DNA of 64,000 bases from an uncultured Actinomycetes bacterium (lineage in GTDB: Bacteria > Actinomycetota > Acidimicrobiia > Acidimicrobiales > Ilumatobacteraceae), in the NCBI GenBank assembly GCA_903872155.1, contig CAIQJP010000042.1:19028-83027 (forward strand), given 5' to 3'. The notes below the pieces were generated by a model. The model was not told the origin of the DNA. It did not search any database and saw nothing but the letters and a program-made list of their open reading frames with translations. Shown piece after piece: positions 17,847-25,750 of the stretch. A program made the position numbers and the translations under genes. Numbering within the stretch: position 1 is the stretch's first letter; each line of letters opens with the position of its first letter.

Positions 17847-19136
17847 ATGAAGATTGAGAACAGTCCTAGAAGAGATCGTTCTGCACAGCGACTATTTGTT
17901 TTAACGAGTTTGATAACTCTTCTATTCAGCGCCTGTTCGCAATCGTCTGAAACAGCATCAAGTATTCCAACGTCAACGATTGTCGAGAACACATCGACGC
18001 CGGCACCCGCAACGAGAACCTCCAGCACTACTTCTCTCAATCCGACAACCACTATTTCAAAACTCCCACCGCTACCCAACGATGATCCTCTGCCTCCCGT
18101 CGCAGACCTTGAGAACCTAGATCTGAAATTAACGCCAGTTGCCGATATCCCTCTCGCTTTAGGTATGGCGTGGAGTGAAGAACAACAATTTTTCTATGTC
18201 ATCACTCAAAAGGGCGAAGTATTTCGTACGTCACCCGATTTCTCTTCCGTTGAACTAGCAATTGATTTAGTCAATCAAGTCACTCCTTATTCATTTGAGT
18301 CAGAACGAGGAATGACTGGCGTCGCGATTAGCCCAATTGATGGACGACTCTTCTTGACATATAACGATCTCAACAAAGATACGAATATCGTCTCGTACGG
18401 CTTCAAAAACGGAATGCCTGATCCTTTAACTCGTCGACTCGTTCTCTTTGTCAAGCAACCCGGCATTAGCCACAAAGCGGGGAATTTGATATTTGATGAA
18501 ACTGGAGCACTCTATATATCGCTCGGCGACGGTGGCGGAAACAAAGGAGCTACATCGCAGGACTACACGTCTCTTCTTGGGAGCATCTTAAAGATCATTC
18601 CAAACATCGACGGTGACGGATACACAGTCCCTGCAGATAATCCTTTTGTCGATGACCCAACACGTGCACCAGAAATTTATGTCAAGGGACTTCGACAACC
18701 TCATAGGTTTGCGTTGAACCATGCCAACGGCGATATCTACATCACCGACGTGGGTGAAAGTACCAATGAAGAACTGAATTATCTTCCTGCCGGAACTTCA
18801 GGAGTGAATTTCGGTTGGCCGTTTATGGAAGGACTTGAGCAAAGAAAGAACGGAGGAATGTACGAATTCACTCCTCCGATTTATCAATTTGCTCATCCCA
18901 GTTGGATAGCTATCATCGCGGGCTTTGTTTACCACGGCGAAAAGATACCGAAAATGAAAGGTGCTCTCCTCTTCGGTGATATGGCCGGCAAACTCAGTCT
19001 TCTCGGTCGAGATGGGATCACTATTCTTAAAATTTCCGAAAGTGGAAACATCCTGACTTCTTTTGCTGAAGGTCCAGACGGCGAACTTTATAGTTTGAGC
19101 CGAACTGGAGGCATCAAGCGAATTGATCCCGTCTAG
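17847..19136 (+). CDS. Lipoprotein with glucose/sorbosone dehydrogenase-like beta-propeller
   Basis: A 429-residue exported lipoprotein: basic N-terminus, hydrophobic stretch and lipobox LFSAC, then a Ser/Thr-rich linker to about residue 75. The rest is a six-bladed propeller of the GSDH type, with HKAGNLIFDETGALYISLGDGGG split over blades, IYVKGLRQPHRFALN and DVGESTNEELNYL. Such proteins are often PQQ-dependent aldose dehydrogenases on the cell surface; PQQ synthesis genes are not in the window. It starts five bases after the kinase-like gene. Confidence 0.82.
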   Translation: MKIENSPRRDRSAQRLFVLTSLITLLFSACSQSSETASSIPTSTIVENTSTPAPATRTSSTTSLNPTTTISKLPPLPNDDPLPPVADLENLDLKLTPVADIPLALGMAWSEEQQFFYVITQKGEVFRTSPDFSSVELAIDLVNQVTPYSFESERGMTGVAISPIDGRLFLTYNDLNKDTNIVSYGFKNGMPDPLTRRLVLFVKQPGISHKAGNLIFDETGALYISLGDGGGNKGATSQDYTSLLGSILKIIPNIDGDGYTVPADNPFVDDPTRAPEIYVKGLRQPHRFALNHANGDIYITDVGESTNEELNYLPAGTSGVNFGWPFMEGLEQRKNGGMYEFTPPIYQFAHPSWIAIIAGFVYHGEKIPKMKGALLFGDMAGKLSLLGRDGITILKISESGNILTSFAEGPDGELYSLSRTGGIKRIDPV

Positions 19137-19148
19137 TTATTGAATGAG

Positions 19149-20078
19149 TCAGTTCTTCAGTAACTCTGGGCGCATCGTTGAAATTTGACGACGAATGCCT
19201 TCACGCCAATCAACTGACGAATGAAAACCAGCATCATGTAATTTCTGCAAGTCGGGAACAATAGATGCAATCGTCGCGGTCGTCGGATTGAAAGTGGGAA
19301 CGATGCCAGTCAGTCGACCCATCTCTTCGCACCAATCTTCAATTGACACCAACTGATCGCCGCCCCAGTTCACAATTTCTGCCCCGGTGTTCGCGTACGA
19401 AAGCAAGTACGGAATACTGCGGTTGATGTCATCTGCATGGATTGGCGTATAGGTCGTTGGCTGATCAACATGAACTGGCACTGGGATATTGCGTTCCATC
19501 ATCATCAAGTGAAATGACATCCAACCGTAGGCATCGCCGTACGGAACATTGAGACGAGCGATCACCGTCGGCACTCCGAGACGCTTTGCCGTGTGCTTCA
19601 CAAGAACTTCACCAGCAATTTTTGAAATGCTGTATGTCGGCATACCGGGCATCGGGCGATGGCTATCACCGAGAAGATCGGTCTCTTTGCGGGCTTCACC
19701 GTGCTTTGGTTCGTACACCGCGGTTGATGAGCAGTGGAAAAATGACAACTTGTCACTTTGATTAGCAGCGACTTCTAAAAGATCAGCACTGCCATGAGCG
19801 TTTGACGCAAATGCTTCATCAAAGTTGCTGCTCTTCGCCACTGCAAAATGCAAAACCAGATCGAGATCACTTGGCACTTCGTCGAGTTTGCCCTTTTCTA
19901 AATCGATGCTGACTGTCTGCACGCCTTTGTCATGCCATGGCTGACGTTGGGCCGGATCTTTGAAACGTGCCGCACCGTAAACCGTGTTGCCCTGAGTCGC
20001 AAGTGATTCAGCAAGTGGTCCAGCGACCCAACCAGTGACACCAGTAACCAAAATCTTTTTTCCAGTGATTTGTTGCAT
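19149..20078 (-). CDS. NAD-dependent epimerase/dehydratase (extended SDR)
   Basis: About 309 residues. The Rossmann motif TGVTGWVAG is at residues 11-19, and the catalytic pair is in YSISK. The segments FFHCSSTAVY and RLNVPYGDAYGW fit extended SDRs acting on sugars or hydroxy acids. The ATG at 20078 is chosen because the motif then has the normal spacing and the upstream gene ends five bases before it. Last gene of the minus-strand operon that begins at 23745. Substrate unknown. Confidence 0.8.
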   Translation of the reverse strand: MQQITGKKILVTGVTGWVAGPLAESLATQGNTVYGAARFKDPAQRQPWHDKGVQTVSIDLEKGKLDEVPSDLDLVLHFAVAKSSNFDEAFASNAHGSADLLEVAANQSDKLSFFHCSSTAVYEPKHGEARKETDLLGDSHRPMPGMPTYSISKIAGEVLVKHTAKRLGVPTVIARLNVPYGDAYGWMSFHLMMMERNIPVPVHVDQPTTYTPIHADDINRSIPYLLSYANTGAEIVNWGGDQLVSIEDWCEEMGRLTGIVPTFNPTTATIASIVPDLQKLHDAGFHSSVDWREGIRRQISTMRPELLKN

Positions 20079-20083
20079 ATCAA

Positions 20084-20878
20084 TCACCACAACTCGTCGG
20101 TGTAAGTGTCGGTGCCAAACACAGTGTTCTTGAATGGGCTCGTCCACAAATGCTTGGCTAGTCCGCTTGATTCAAGATCGGCGCCAAATTTTGCATAACC
20201 ATTTGCCCATTCGGCTGCGGGATCGTGATCAACAAAGTGAATCTGCATAAAACGTTGATCGGCCTTTGGTACGCGCGGAACATCGGGTGGTGCATCATCA
20301 AGTAATGGCAACAACGTTGAATAGTTGAAGACGTCAGGTCCCCACGATGAGGCAAACGCACGCGGCGCCCAATTATTTTGCATCCACTCACTCATCTGCG
20401 CGTGAGTCACGCCTTCGTTCAACTCGCCAACATTCACAATGATTCCGGGATATCCGCGGTCAAGCGCAAGTTCAATATTGGTGGTGGTTTCGGTACGGGT
20501 CATTGACCATTGGTTGTCGTACAACTGGGTGTGAATATGCGTGCGCTCAGCGAACATGCGGCCAGTGGCATGCAGATTCTTGACCGTGTCGACGCTCCAA
20601 CGATTCCAGTCATCGTGATGACCTTTGAGTACCCAGTAAATAGCCAGGTATGAACCCGACATGGGGTCTGGGGTCATGGGTGAATCAGTGGGATAGCGCA
20701 AAGCCTTGAGATCGCGGGTTGAAACAAAGCGATCACCAGCGAACGAATAAGCACCAACGAGCACACCACCATAGAAGTGATCTCGCTCGTACCAACGGTT
20801 GTATTCGACTTCATGACCCTTGGTGGGCTCAACCATGGTGAACAACAAGGTCCCTAATTCGATTGGGTACTTCTTCAT
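20084..20878 (-). CDS. Conserved hypothetical, possible dimeric alpha/beta-barrel (EthD-like)
   Basis: A 264-residue soluble protein with no motif that I can name with certainty. It begins IELGTLLFTMVEPTKGHEVE and has NRWYERDHFYGG, which resembles the small ferredoxin-fold domains of EthD-type proteins; a second such domain may follow (IIVNVGELNE). A strong GAAGGGGGAGTT site precedes the ATG at 20878. The neighbour at 21591 is a recognisable EthD protein, supporting a related role. No cofactor site is seen. Confidence 0.65.
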   Translation of the reverse strand: MKKYPIELGTLLFTMVEPTKGHEVEYNRWYERDHFYGGVLVGAYSFAGDRFVSTRDLKALRYPTDSPMTPDPMSGSYLAIYWVLKGHHDDWNRWSVDTVKNLHATGRMFAERTHIHTQLYDNQWSMTRTETTTNIELALDRGYPGIIVNVGELNEGVTHAQMSEWMQNNWAPRAFASSWGPDVFNYSTLLPLLDDAPPDVPRVPKADQRFMQIHFVDHDPAAEWANGYAKFGADLESSGLAKHLWTSPFKNTVFGTDTYTDELW

Positions 20879-20943
20879 AACTCCCCCTTCAATGCACGGC
20901 ACGCGCGTTGCTTGACCAAACTGTAGATGTTTCTCGCTCGGTG

Positions 20944-21588
20944 TCAGAAACTTGACGCACCAAGAATCGTTGTGAGTCGCGATTTGACCTGAGGCCACTC
21001 TGCCGATACAACCGAATAGACGGCGGTATTGCGCAACTTACCTTTTTCAGACGCCACCCAACTTGGTCGATCTGAACGCAATACTCCTTCAAAAATGCCG
21101 CCAATTCTTTCGATGGCTCGACGGCTTTGCTCGTTGCGTTCGTCGGTGCAAATTGCGACTCGTTGCACACCCCAAGTTTCAAATGCGTGCGTCATCAGCA
21201 GCAATTTGGCTTCGGTATTTATCAATGTTCGTTGCGCCGACTTCGCAAGCCAAGTTCCACCGATTTCTATTTCATCAGGAACTGACACTCCATTCATAGT
21301 GCGTCCTAAAGGAAAATAGATATTCATGAAACGTGTGCAGCCAACTACTTCTCCTAGTGAGCCGTCGGCATGAACACGGCGTTGAACAAATGGAACGTCC
21401 TGCCCAGCCCGATGACTGCTCATTAAGTTTTGGACGTAGTTTGTCATTTCTTCAATGCCGTCAGGGACAACCGTAAATCCAAAGGTTGAACGATCTTGAG
21501 ACGCAGCCGAAACAAGGGCAGGAACATGCTCAATTGTCAATGGCTCCAAAGCCATTGAGTTTCCGATCAGCGTCGGCACTAGCAACAT
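20944..21588 (-). CDS. GNAT-family N-acetyltransferase (RimJ/RimL-like)
   Basis: A 214-residue protein with the GNAT layout: GGTWLAKSAQRTLINTEAKL for the acetyl-CoA-binding strand and loop, and VAICTDERNEQSRRAIERIG, the usual motif of RimJ/RimL-type members. It would transfer an acetyl group from acetyl-CoA to an unknown amine. It starts two bases after the EthD gene stop, so it is part of that operon. An internal ATG twelve codons in is an alternative start. Confidence 0.82.
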   Translation of the reverse strand: MLLVPTLIGNSMALEPLTIEHVPALVSAASQDRSTFGFTVVPDGIEEMTNYVQNLMSSHRAGQDVPFVQRRVHADGSLGEVVGCTRFMNIYFPLGRTMNGVSVPDEIEIGGTWLAKSAQRTLINTEAKLLLMTHAFETWGVQRVAICTDERNEQSRRAIERIGGIFEGVLRSDRPSWVASEKGKLRNTAVYSVVSAEWPQVKSRLTTILGASSF

Positions 21589-21590
21589 GT

Positions 21591-21935
21591 TCAGTTATCG
21601 ATGACGAGATTTGGTTCTTCGGTGAGAATCCACTGAATGTTTGAAGTGTCCAAAAACTTTTCGGTGTCTTCCATGACTAATGGAAAATCGGGTTCACTCA
21701 TGTGGGCATTGAACTGGTCGGCTGAATCAAAGATCTGAATGGTGACTCCGTCAAAACCTGGCTCATGACGACTTCCCTCAGCGGGCCATACTGCCGGGTG
21801 CTGTTCGTAACGACGAACATACTTAGCAGCTGAACAATTCTTGATGAGCGGTCCATGAATATTGAACCAGTAGTCAAGAAATTCTTGATGAGAGGTTCCG
21901 GGCTTGCGCTTGAGAAGTGTGACGAGTCGAATCAT
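21591..21935 (-). CDS. EthD-domain protein
   Basis: A 114-residue ferredoxin-fold protein. MIRLVTLLKRKPGTSHQEFLDYW, here broken across the first strand and helix, and NIHGPLIKNC are the EthD signature. The Asp/Glu-rich C-terminal end is also typical. EthD relatives assist oxidative degradation of ethers and polyketide-like rings, with unknown chemistry. An AAAGG site precedes the ATG. Confidence 0.82.
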   Translation of the reverse strand: MIRLVTLLKRKPGTSHQEFLDYWFNIHGPLIKNCSAAKYVRRYEQHPAVWPAEGSRHEPGFDGVTIQIFDSADQFNAHMSEPDFPLVMEDTEKFLDTSNIQWILTEEPNLVIDN

Positions 21936-21965
21936 GATCTTGCCTTTCGTGTTATTGAATTTCTA

Positions 21966-22757
21966 TTACAAACCTAAGAACGATCCACCATCGCAGATGA
22001 TGGTTTGACCGGTCACAAATGAAGAATCGTCACTCGCAAGAAAGAGGGCGACCGAGCCAATGTCATCGGTGATATCGCCAACGCGACCAAGAGGCGTACG
22101 AGCTTCAATCGCCTGTTGAAGTGCCGGATTCCGATCGAATGCGGTCAACAAGGCCGGGCTTCCAGCCACTGGGCCAATGCAATTCACCGTGATACCAAAT
22201 TCTCCCCATTCGCGCGCCAGGCTCTTCGCAATTGCTCGCTGAGCTGCTTTGGCCGGTGAATAGAGCGGGATATTCGCACTACCTTCAACACCCGACGGTG
22301 ATGTGATCAAAATCAAACGCCCGCCGCCCTCGCCTTTTGGACGTGCCGATGAAGCAACGAGATGAGGCATCGCTGCACGGGCGCAAAAAAGACTGGCCCA
22401 AACTCCGGTACGGGACATCGGCGTCCAATGTTTATCGATTTGCGCTTTTTCTAACTTGTGCGGGATTCCGCCCATAAAAGCGTTGTGCACCATGATGTCG
22501 AGTCGACCTAATTGCTGAACAGTGTCGGCGACGCAGGCGTCAACCGATTCTGAAACCGCCACATCGGTCACGATGCAAACTGCCTGGCCGCCTGCGGAAC
22601 GAATCGACTCAACTACTGGCTCGCCAGTCTCGGCGCGTCGGGCGGCAACGACAACCGTTGCCCCTTCTTGGGCAAGACGACGAGCGATTCCTTCACCAAC
22701 ACCTTGACCCGCACCAGTCACAATGGCGACACGATTTTCTAACCGACGAGCATTCAC
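21966..22757 (-). CDS. SDR-family oxidoreductase
   Basis: A 263-residue classical SDR with an intact cofactor motif (TGAGQGVG), active-site Ser in LITSPSG and YSPAK. The start is taken as the GTG at 22757: it overlaps the previous stop as GTGA and has GGAGGG eight bases upstream; a GTG at 22763 is too close to that site. The order pseudo-SDR then SDR, with coupling, suggests that the two products may associate. Substrate unknown. Confidence 0.85.
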   Translation of the reverse strand: MNARRLENRVAIVTGAGQGVGEGIARRLAQEGATVVVAARRAETGEPVVESIRSAGGQAVCIVTDVAVSESVDACVADTVQQLGRLDIMVHNAFMGGIPHKLEKAQIDKHWTPMSRTGVWASLFCARAAMPHLVASSARPKGEGGGRLILITSPSGVEGSANIPLYSPAKAAQRAIAKSLAREWGEFGITVNCIGPVAGSPALLTAFDRNPALQQAIEARTPLGRVGDITDDIGSVALFLASDDSSFVTGQTIICDGGSFLGL

Positions 22758-23293
22758 ATCCACAGCCCTCCGTCACACACGATGGTTTGACCAGTGATAT
22801 CACGAGCTGCTTCGCTACATAGCCACGTGACAACACCAACTGGGCTTACTTCGTTAGTCAATGATCGAGGGGCAATCGCGACAGCACCAGAAATGCTGGT
22901 ATCAATCGAGAACCAATGCGGTTCAACAGCGACAGCATTCACTGTGATCCCGTTTGTTCCCCACTGACGAGCTGCAGACTTCACCAAGATGCGTGCCGAT
23001 TCGGCTAGCGCCGCTTGAGGAGCGTAACAAGCACCGCCTGACATGCCGGTAGTAGGAACTACGACAACGATGCGCTCGCAATTCGTGGAGTGCGCTTCTT
23101 GAAGAGCCGTGATGACTCGTTGCATAGGTTGTTCGTAAATCTCATCAATATACGTATCAGTCAGTTTGGTCAGGCTTGTTATTGAATTTTCTCCGTCAAG
23201 ATCAACAACTATGACTGCGCTGCGCGTATCGGAATGCACGCCATCGCGAAGAACTTGTGCAAGCGCACCCTTACCCGACACTTTTACACTCAT
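22754..23293 (-). CDS. Degenerate SDR-like protein lacking catalytic residues
   Basis: Only 179 residues, against about 250 for the family. The N-terminal glycine-rich cofactor motif is absent. At the active site the sequence is YAPQA where YxxxK is expected, so the catalytic Lys is Ala, and the usual Ser region reads VVVVPTTGMSGG. The C-terminal half is well preserved (ITVNAVAVEP, ITGQTIVCDGG). The frame is intact and overlaps both neighbours by four bases (ATGA and GTGA), so it looks like a maintained gene rather than a decaying one. A non-catalytic partner of the neighbouring SDR is a reasonable guess. Confidence 0.75.
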   Translation of the reverse strand: MSVKVSGKGALAQVLRDGVHSDTRSAVIVVDLDGENSITSLTKLTDTYIDEIYEQPMQRVITALQEAHSTNCERIVVVVPTTGMSGGACYAPQAALAESARILVKSAARQWGTNGITVNAVAVEPHWFSIDTSISGAVAIAPRSLTNEVSPVGVVTWLCSEAARDITGQTIVCDGGLWM

Positions 23294-23745
23294 GAAATTC
23301 CAGTTCCTGTATTCAAATGTGCTGACACATCACCGTGAGCGTCGACAAGCATGATGCGTTGAGAAAACGCCCATTCTCCGTTCGAATTTTTCGCAAACTC
23401 GTCGTGGTAACGCCCCGATGCCACGACCTGTAACGGTAATTCATCAGGAACATTTTGCAGAACTGTGAATTGCGAGCGGGTTCGAACCACATTCAGAGAA
23501 TCAGCTTCAAGAATTGTGTTGGTCACGAGGTGTTTGGTGCGCGGGATACCATCGTACGTTTTGACGAAATGGCGCAATACGGCTCCGACCTGAGTGCCTG
23601 GGACAGCCGACTGATCTGGGCCAGCCATGAAAACGGGAGCTTCTCCGAAAAGTTTGGCGACTCCGTCGAAATCACCCGCGTCAATTCGTTCGGCATAGGT
23701 GTACAACAAATTCAGGATTGCTCTTTCATCTCCGTAATTCAGCAT
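23290..23745 (-). CDS. SnoaL-like NTF2-fold protein, first gene of the operon
   Basis: A 151-residue NTF2-fold protein (AILNLLYTYAERIDAGDFDG, VLRHFVKTYDG, LQVVASGRYHDEF). The ATG at 23745 has no clear ribosome binding site and may be read from a leaderless or very short-leader transcript; TTG at 23763 lies inside the dyad and is less likely. It overlaps the next gene as ATGA. Probable role: isomerase, dehydratase or small-ligand binding. Confidence 0.78.
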   Translation of the reverse strand: MLNYGDERAILNLLYTYAERIDAGDFDGVAKLFGEAPVFMAGPDQSAVPGTQVGAVLRHFVKTYDGIPRTKHLVTNTILEADSLNVVRTRSQFTVLQNVPDELPLQVVASGRYHDEFAKNSNGEWAFSQRIMLVDAHGDVSAHLNTGTGIS

Positions 23746-23750
23746 GTTGA

Positions 23751-23771
23751 CACCGTAGACCAACTACGGTG
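23751..23771. promoter_or_regulatory. Perfect 21-bp dyad between divergent genes: candidate operator
   Basis: CACCGTAG, ACCAA, CTACGGTG: 8-bp arms that match perfectly around a five-base spacer. It fills most of the 31-base gap between the SnoaL-like gene (minus) and the SDR gene (plus). Arm length and spacing suit a TetR- or GntR-type dimer. Bound protein here would block both starts. No regulator gene is adjacent. It does not match the KstR motif (AACnnGTT core). Confidence 0.6.
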
Positions 23772-23776
23772 AAGGT

Positions 23777-24634
23777 GTGGCTGACAACATCGATGACCCC
23801 ACCCCTATCGGAAACGTTTGGCCCATGGCCGGCGAGCAAACCGACGAACTCGTACGCGCGGCTTTCCCGTTACGTCTCGGACTCGCAGAAGGCAAAGTAG
23901 CCCTCGTGACTGGTGCAGGACGCGGTATTGGTGAAGCCACTGCCCGACTCTTCGCAGTTGAAGGTGCTGCCGTCGTCGTTTGTGACATTGACGGTGACGC
24001 GGCTCAGGCCGTCGTTCGGTCGATTCAAGAACGTGGTGGCGAAGCCTTCGCAGTGGCTGCCGACCTCACCAAAGAAGATGATGTTGCCGCCGTGATCAAC
24101 TCGGCAATCGACAATTACGGTCGCCTTGATTGCGCTGTCAATAATGCCGGCGTGAGTGGCCGGTTTGGTTCGTTTATTGACCTTCCATTGCACGAGTGGC
24201 AACACATGATCAACGCCAATCTCACGAGCGTCTTTTTGTGCCTCAAGTACGAACTAGGTGTCATGGCCGCGCAAGGTTCTGGGGCAATCGTCAACGTGTC
24301 ATCTGGCGCGGGAGTCGTTGCTGCTCCTGGCTTGCCTCACTACACCGCAGCCAAGCACGGTGTGCTCGGTCTCACTAAGTGTGCAGCGCAAGAGTTTGCT
24401 GCCAAAGGCGTGCGAGTGAACGCGATTCTTCCCGGCACAACGCGTACTCCAATGATTGAAGGGTTCATCAACGGTGATCCCAAGATCGAGAAGATGGTGA
24501 GCCGCGGAATCGGTCGTGGGTATTTAGGCGAACCATCCGAAATTGCCGAATCGGCAGTATGGCTATGCAGTGATCGCGCCAGTTTCGTGTGTGGCGAATC
24601 TTTATTGGTCGATGGCGCGACCGTCTGCCGCTAA
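23777..24634 (+). CDS. SDR-family dehydrogenase (glucose-1-dehydrogenase-like)
   Basis: About 285 residues with an N-terminal extension of some 35 residues before the SDR core. Motifs: TGAGRGIG, NNAGVSG, active-site Ser in VNVSSGAG and YTAAK, ending LLVDGATV. The GTG at 23777 lies too close to GAAGG for normal initiation, so either a leaderless transcript or the ATG at 23825 is used. Transcribed away from the minus-strand operon across the 21-bp dyad, so probably co-regulated with it. Substrate unknown; hydroxysteroid or alcohol are possible. Confidence 0.84.
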   Translation: MADNIDDPTPIGNVWPMAGEQTDELVRAAFPLRLGLAEGKVALVTGAGRGIGEATARLFAVEGAAVVVCDIDGDAAQAVVRSIQERGGEAFAVAADLTKEDDVAAVINSAIDNYGRLDCAVNNAGVSGRFGSFIDLPLHEWQHMINANLTSVFLCLKYELGVMAAQGSGAIVNVSSGAGVVAAPGLPHYTAAKHGVLGLTKCAAQEFAAKGVRVNAILPGTTRTPMIEGFINGDPKIEKMVSRGIGRGYLGEPSEIAESAVWLCSDRASFVCGESLLVDGATVCR

Positions 24635-24641
24635 ATAATCG

Positions 24642-25745
24642 TTACGCCCAGGACGACAAGACTTCGGCCACGCTGTGTTGGCCAGAATGACACGGGACTC
24701 CAGCTTTCGCTTCGGTGCGTGAAAATCGCGGTGCTGCTTGCGCCTGGACAACTCCGTTGATTGTTACAACTGTTCCACGTGCTGCGGTATGAGGATGAGT
24801 TGCAACTTCACTCGGTGACAACACTGGAGCGAAACAAGCATCGGATCCCTCAAAGATTGCTTCCCATTCGGTACGAGACTTTGAGCGAAAGACGTCGGTC
24901 ATACGTTGTTTTGCGGCTGCCCACACTTTGCGATTGTTCTGTTCGGCTGGTTGCAGCAAAGCATCATCAGCGACACCTAGACGCTGCACAAGTTCGGCGT
25001 AGAACTGTGGCTCGATTGCGCCAACTGAAACCCATTTGTGATCGGCCGTTTCGTAAACGTTATAAAAATGTGCTCCACCATCGAGATGATTCGTTCCACG
25101 CTCGCCCCAAAATCCATTAGTGAACGCTGAGAAAAATGGTCCGAGAATCATCGCAGCACCATCAACCATCGCAGTGTCAATGACTTGTCCGCGACCGCTA
25201 CTGAAACGTTCAACAACTGCACAAGCAACGCCCATCGCCAACACCAAACCGCCACCAGCAAAATCGCCAAGCAGGTTGATCGGTGGTATCGGAGGTTGAC
25301 CTTCGTAACCAATCAAATGCAACGCCCCTGACAATGAGATGTAGTCGATGTCATGCCCAGCGGTGTGGGCCAGAGGACCATCTTGTCCCCAACCCGTCAT
25401 GCGCCCATAGATCATTCGGGGATTACGTTCACATACAACATCAGGACCGATACCTAAACGCTCACACACACCGGGACGAAATGGATCAATGAATGCGTCA
25501 GCCCTATCGGTGAGCTCAAGCAAAGTCGCAATATCTGTTGGGCTTTTTAGATCGAGAGCGATACTGCGCTTCCCACGCATCAACGGATTTGTGGGTAGAC
25601 GATCGCGATTGACACGTGCAGCAACTTCGGGTCGCTCAACAGCAATGACATCAGCACCTAGGTCGGCCAACACCATCGCGCCATACGGACCAGGCCCTTG
25701 ACCAACTAGTTCAATGACTCGAATTCCTTGAAGCGGACCAGCCAT
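24642..25745 (-). CDS. mcr: Alpha-methylacyl-CoA racemase (CaiB/BaiF family)
   Basis: A 367-residue family III CoA-transferase fold. GIRVIELVGQGPGPYGAMVL, MRGKRSIALDLK and GHDIDYISLSGAL (including the Asp typical of the racemase active site) match alpha-methylacyl-CoA racemase. It interconverts 2R- and 2S-methylacyl-CoA so that C-25 of a sterol side chain, or a branched fatty acid, can be oxidised. It starts six bases after the fadD19 stop, so it is in the same operon and probably serves the side-chain pathway. A true CoA-transferase cannot be fully excluded. Confidence 0.85.
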   Translation of the reverse strand: MAGPLQGIRVIELVGQGPGPYGAMVLADLGADVIAVERPEVAARVNRDRLPTNPLMRGKRSIALDLKSPTDIATLLELTDRADAFIDPFRPGVCERLGIGPDVVCERNPRMIYGRMTGWGQDGPLAHTAGHDIDYISLSGALHLIGYEGQPPIPPINLLGDFAGGGLVLAMGVACAVVERFSSGRGQVIDTAMVDGAAMILGPFFSAFTNGFWGERGTNHLDGGAHFYNVYETADHKWVSVGAIEPQFYAELVQRLGVADDALLQPAEQNNRKVWAAAKQRMTDVFRSKSRTEWEAIFEGSDACFAPVLSPSEVATHPHTAARGTVVTINGVVQAQAAPRFSRTEAKAGVPCHSGQHSVAEVLSSWA

Positions 25746-25750
25746 TGTGT

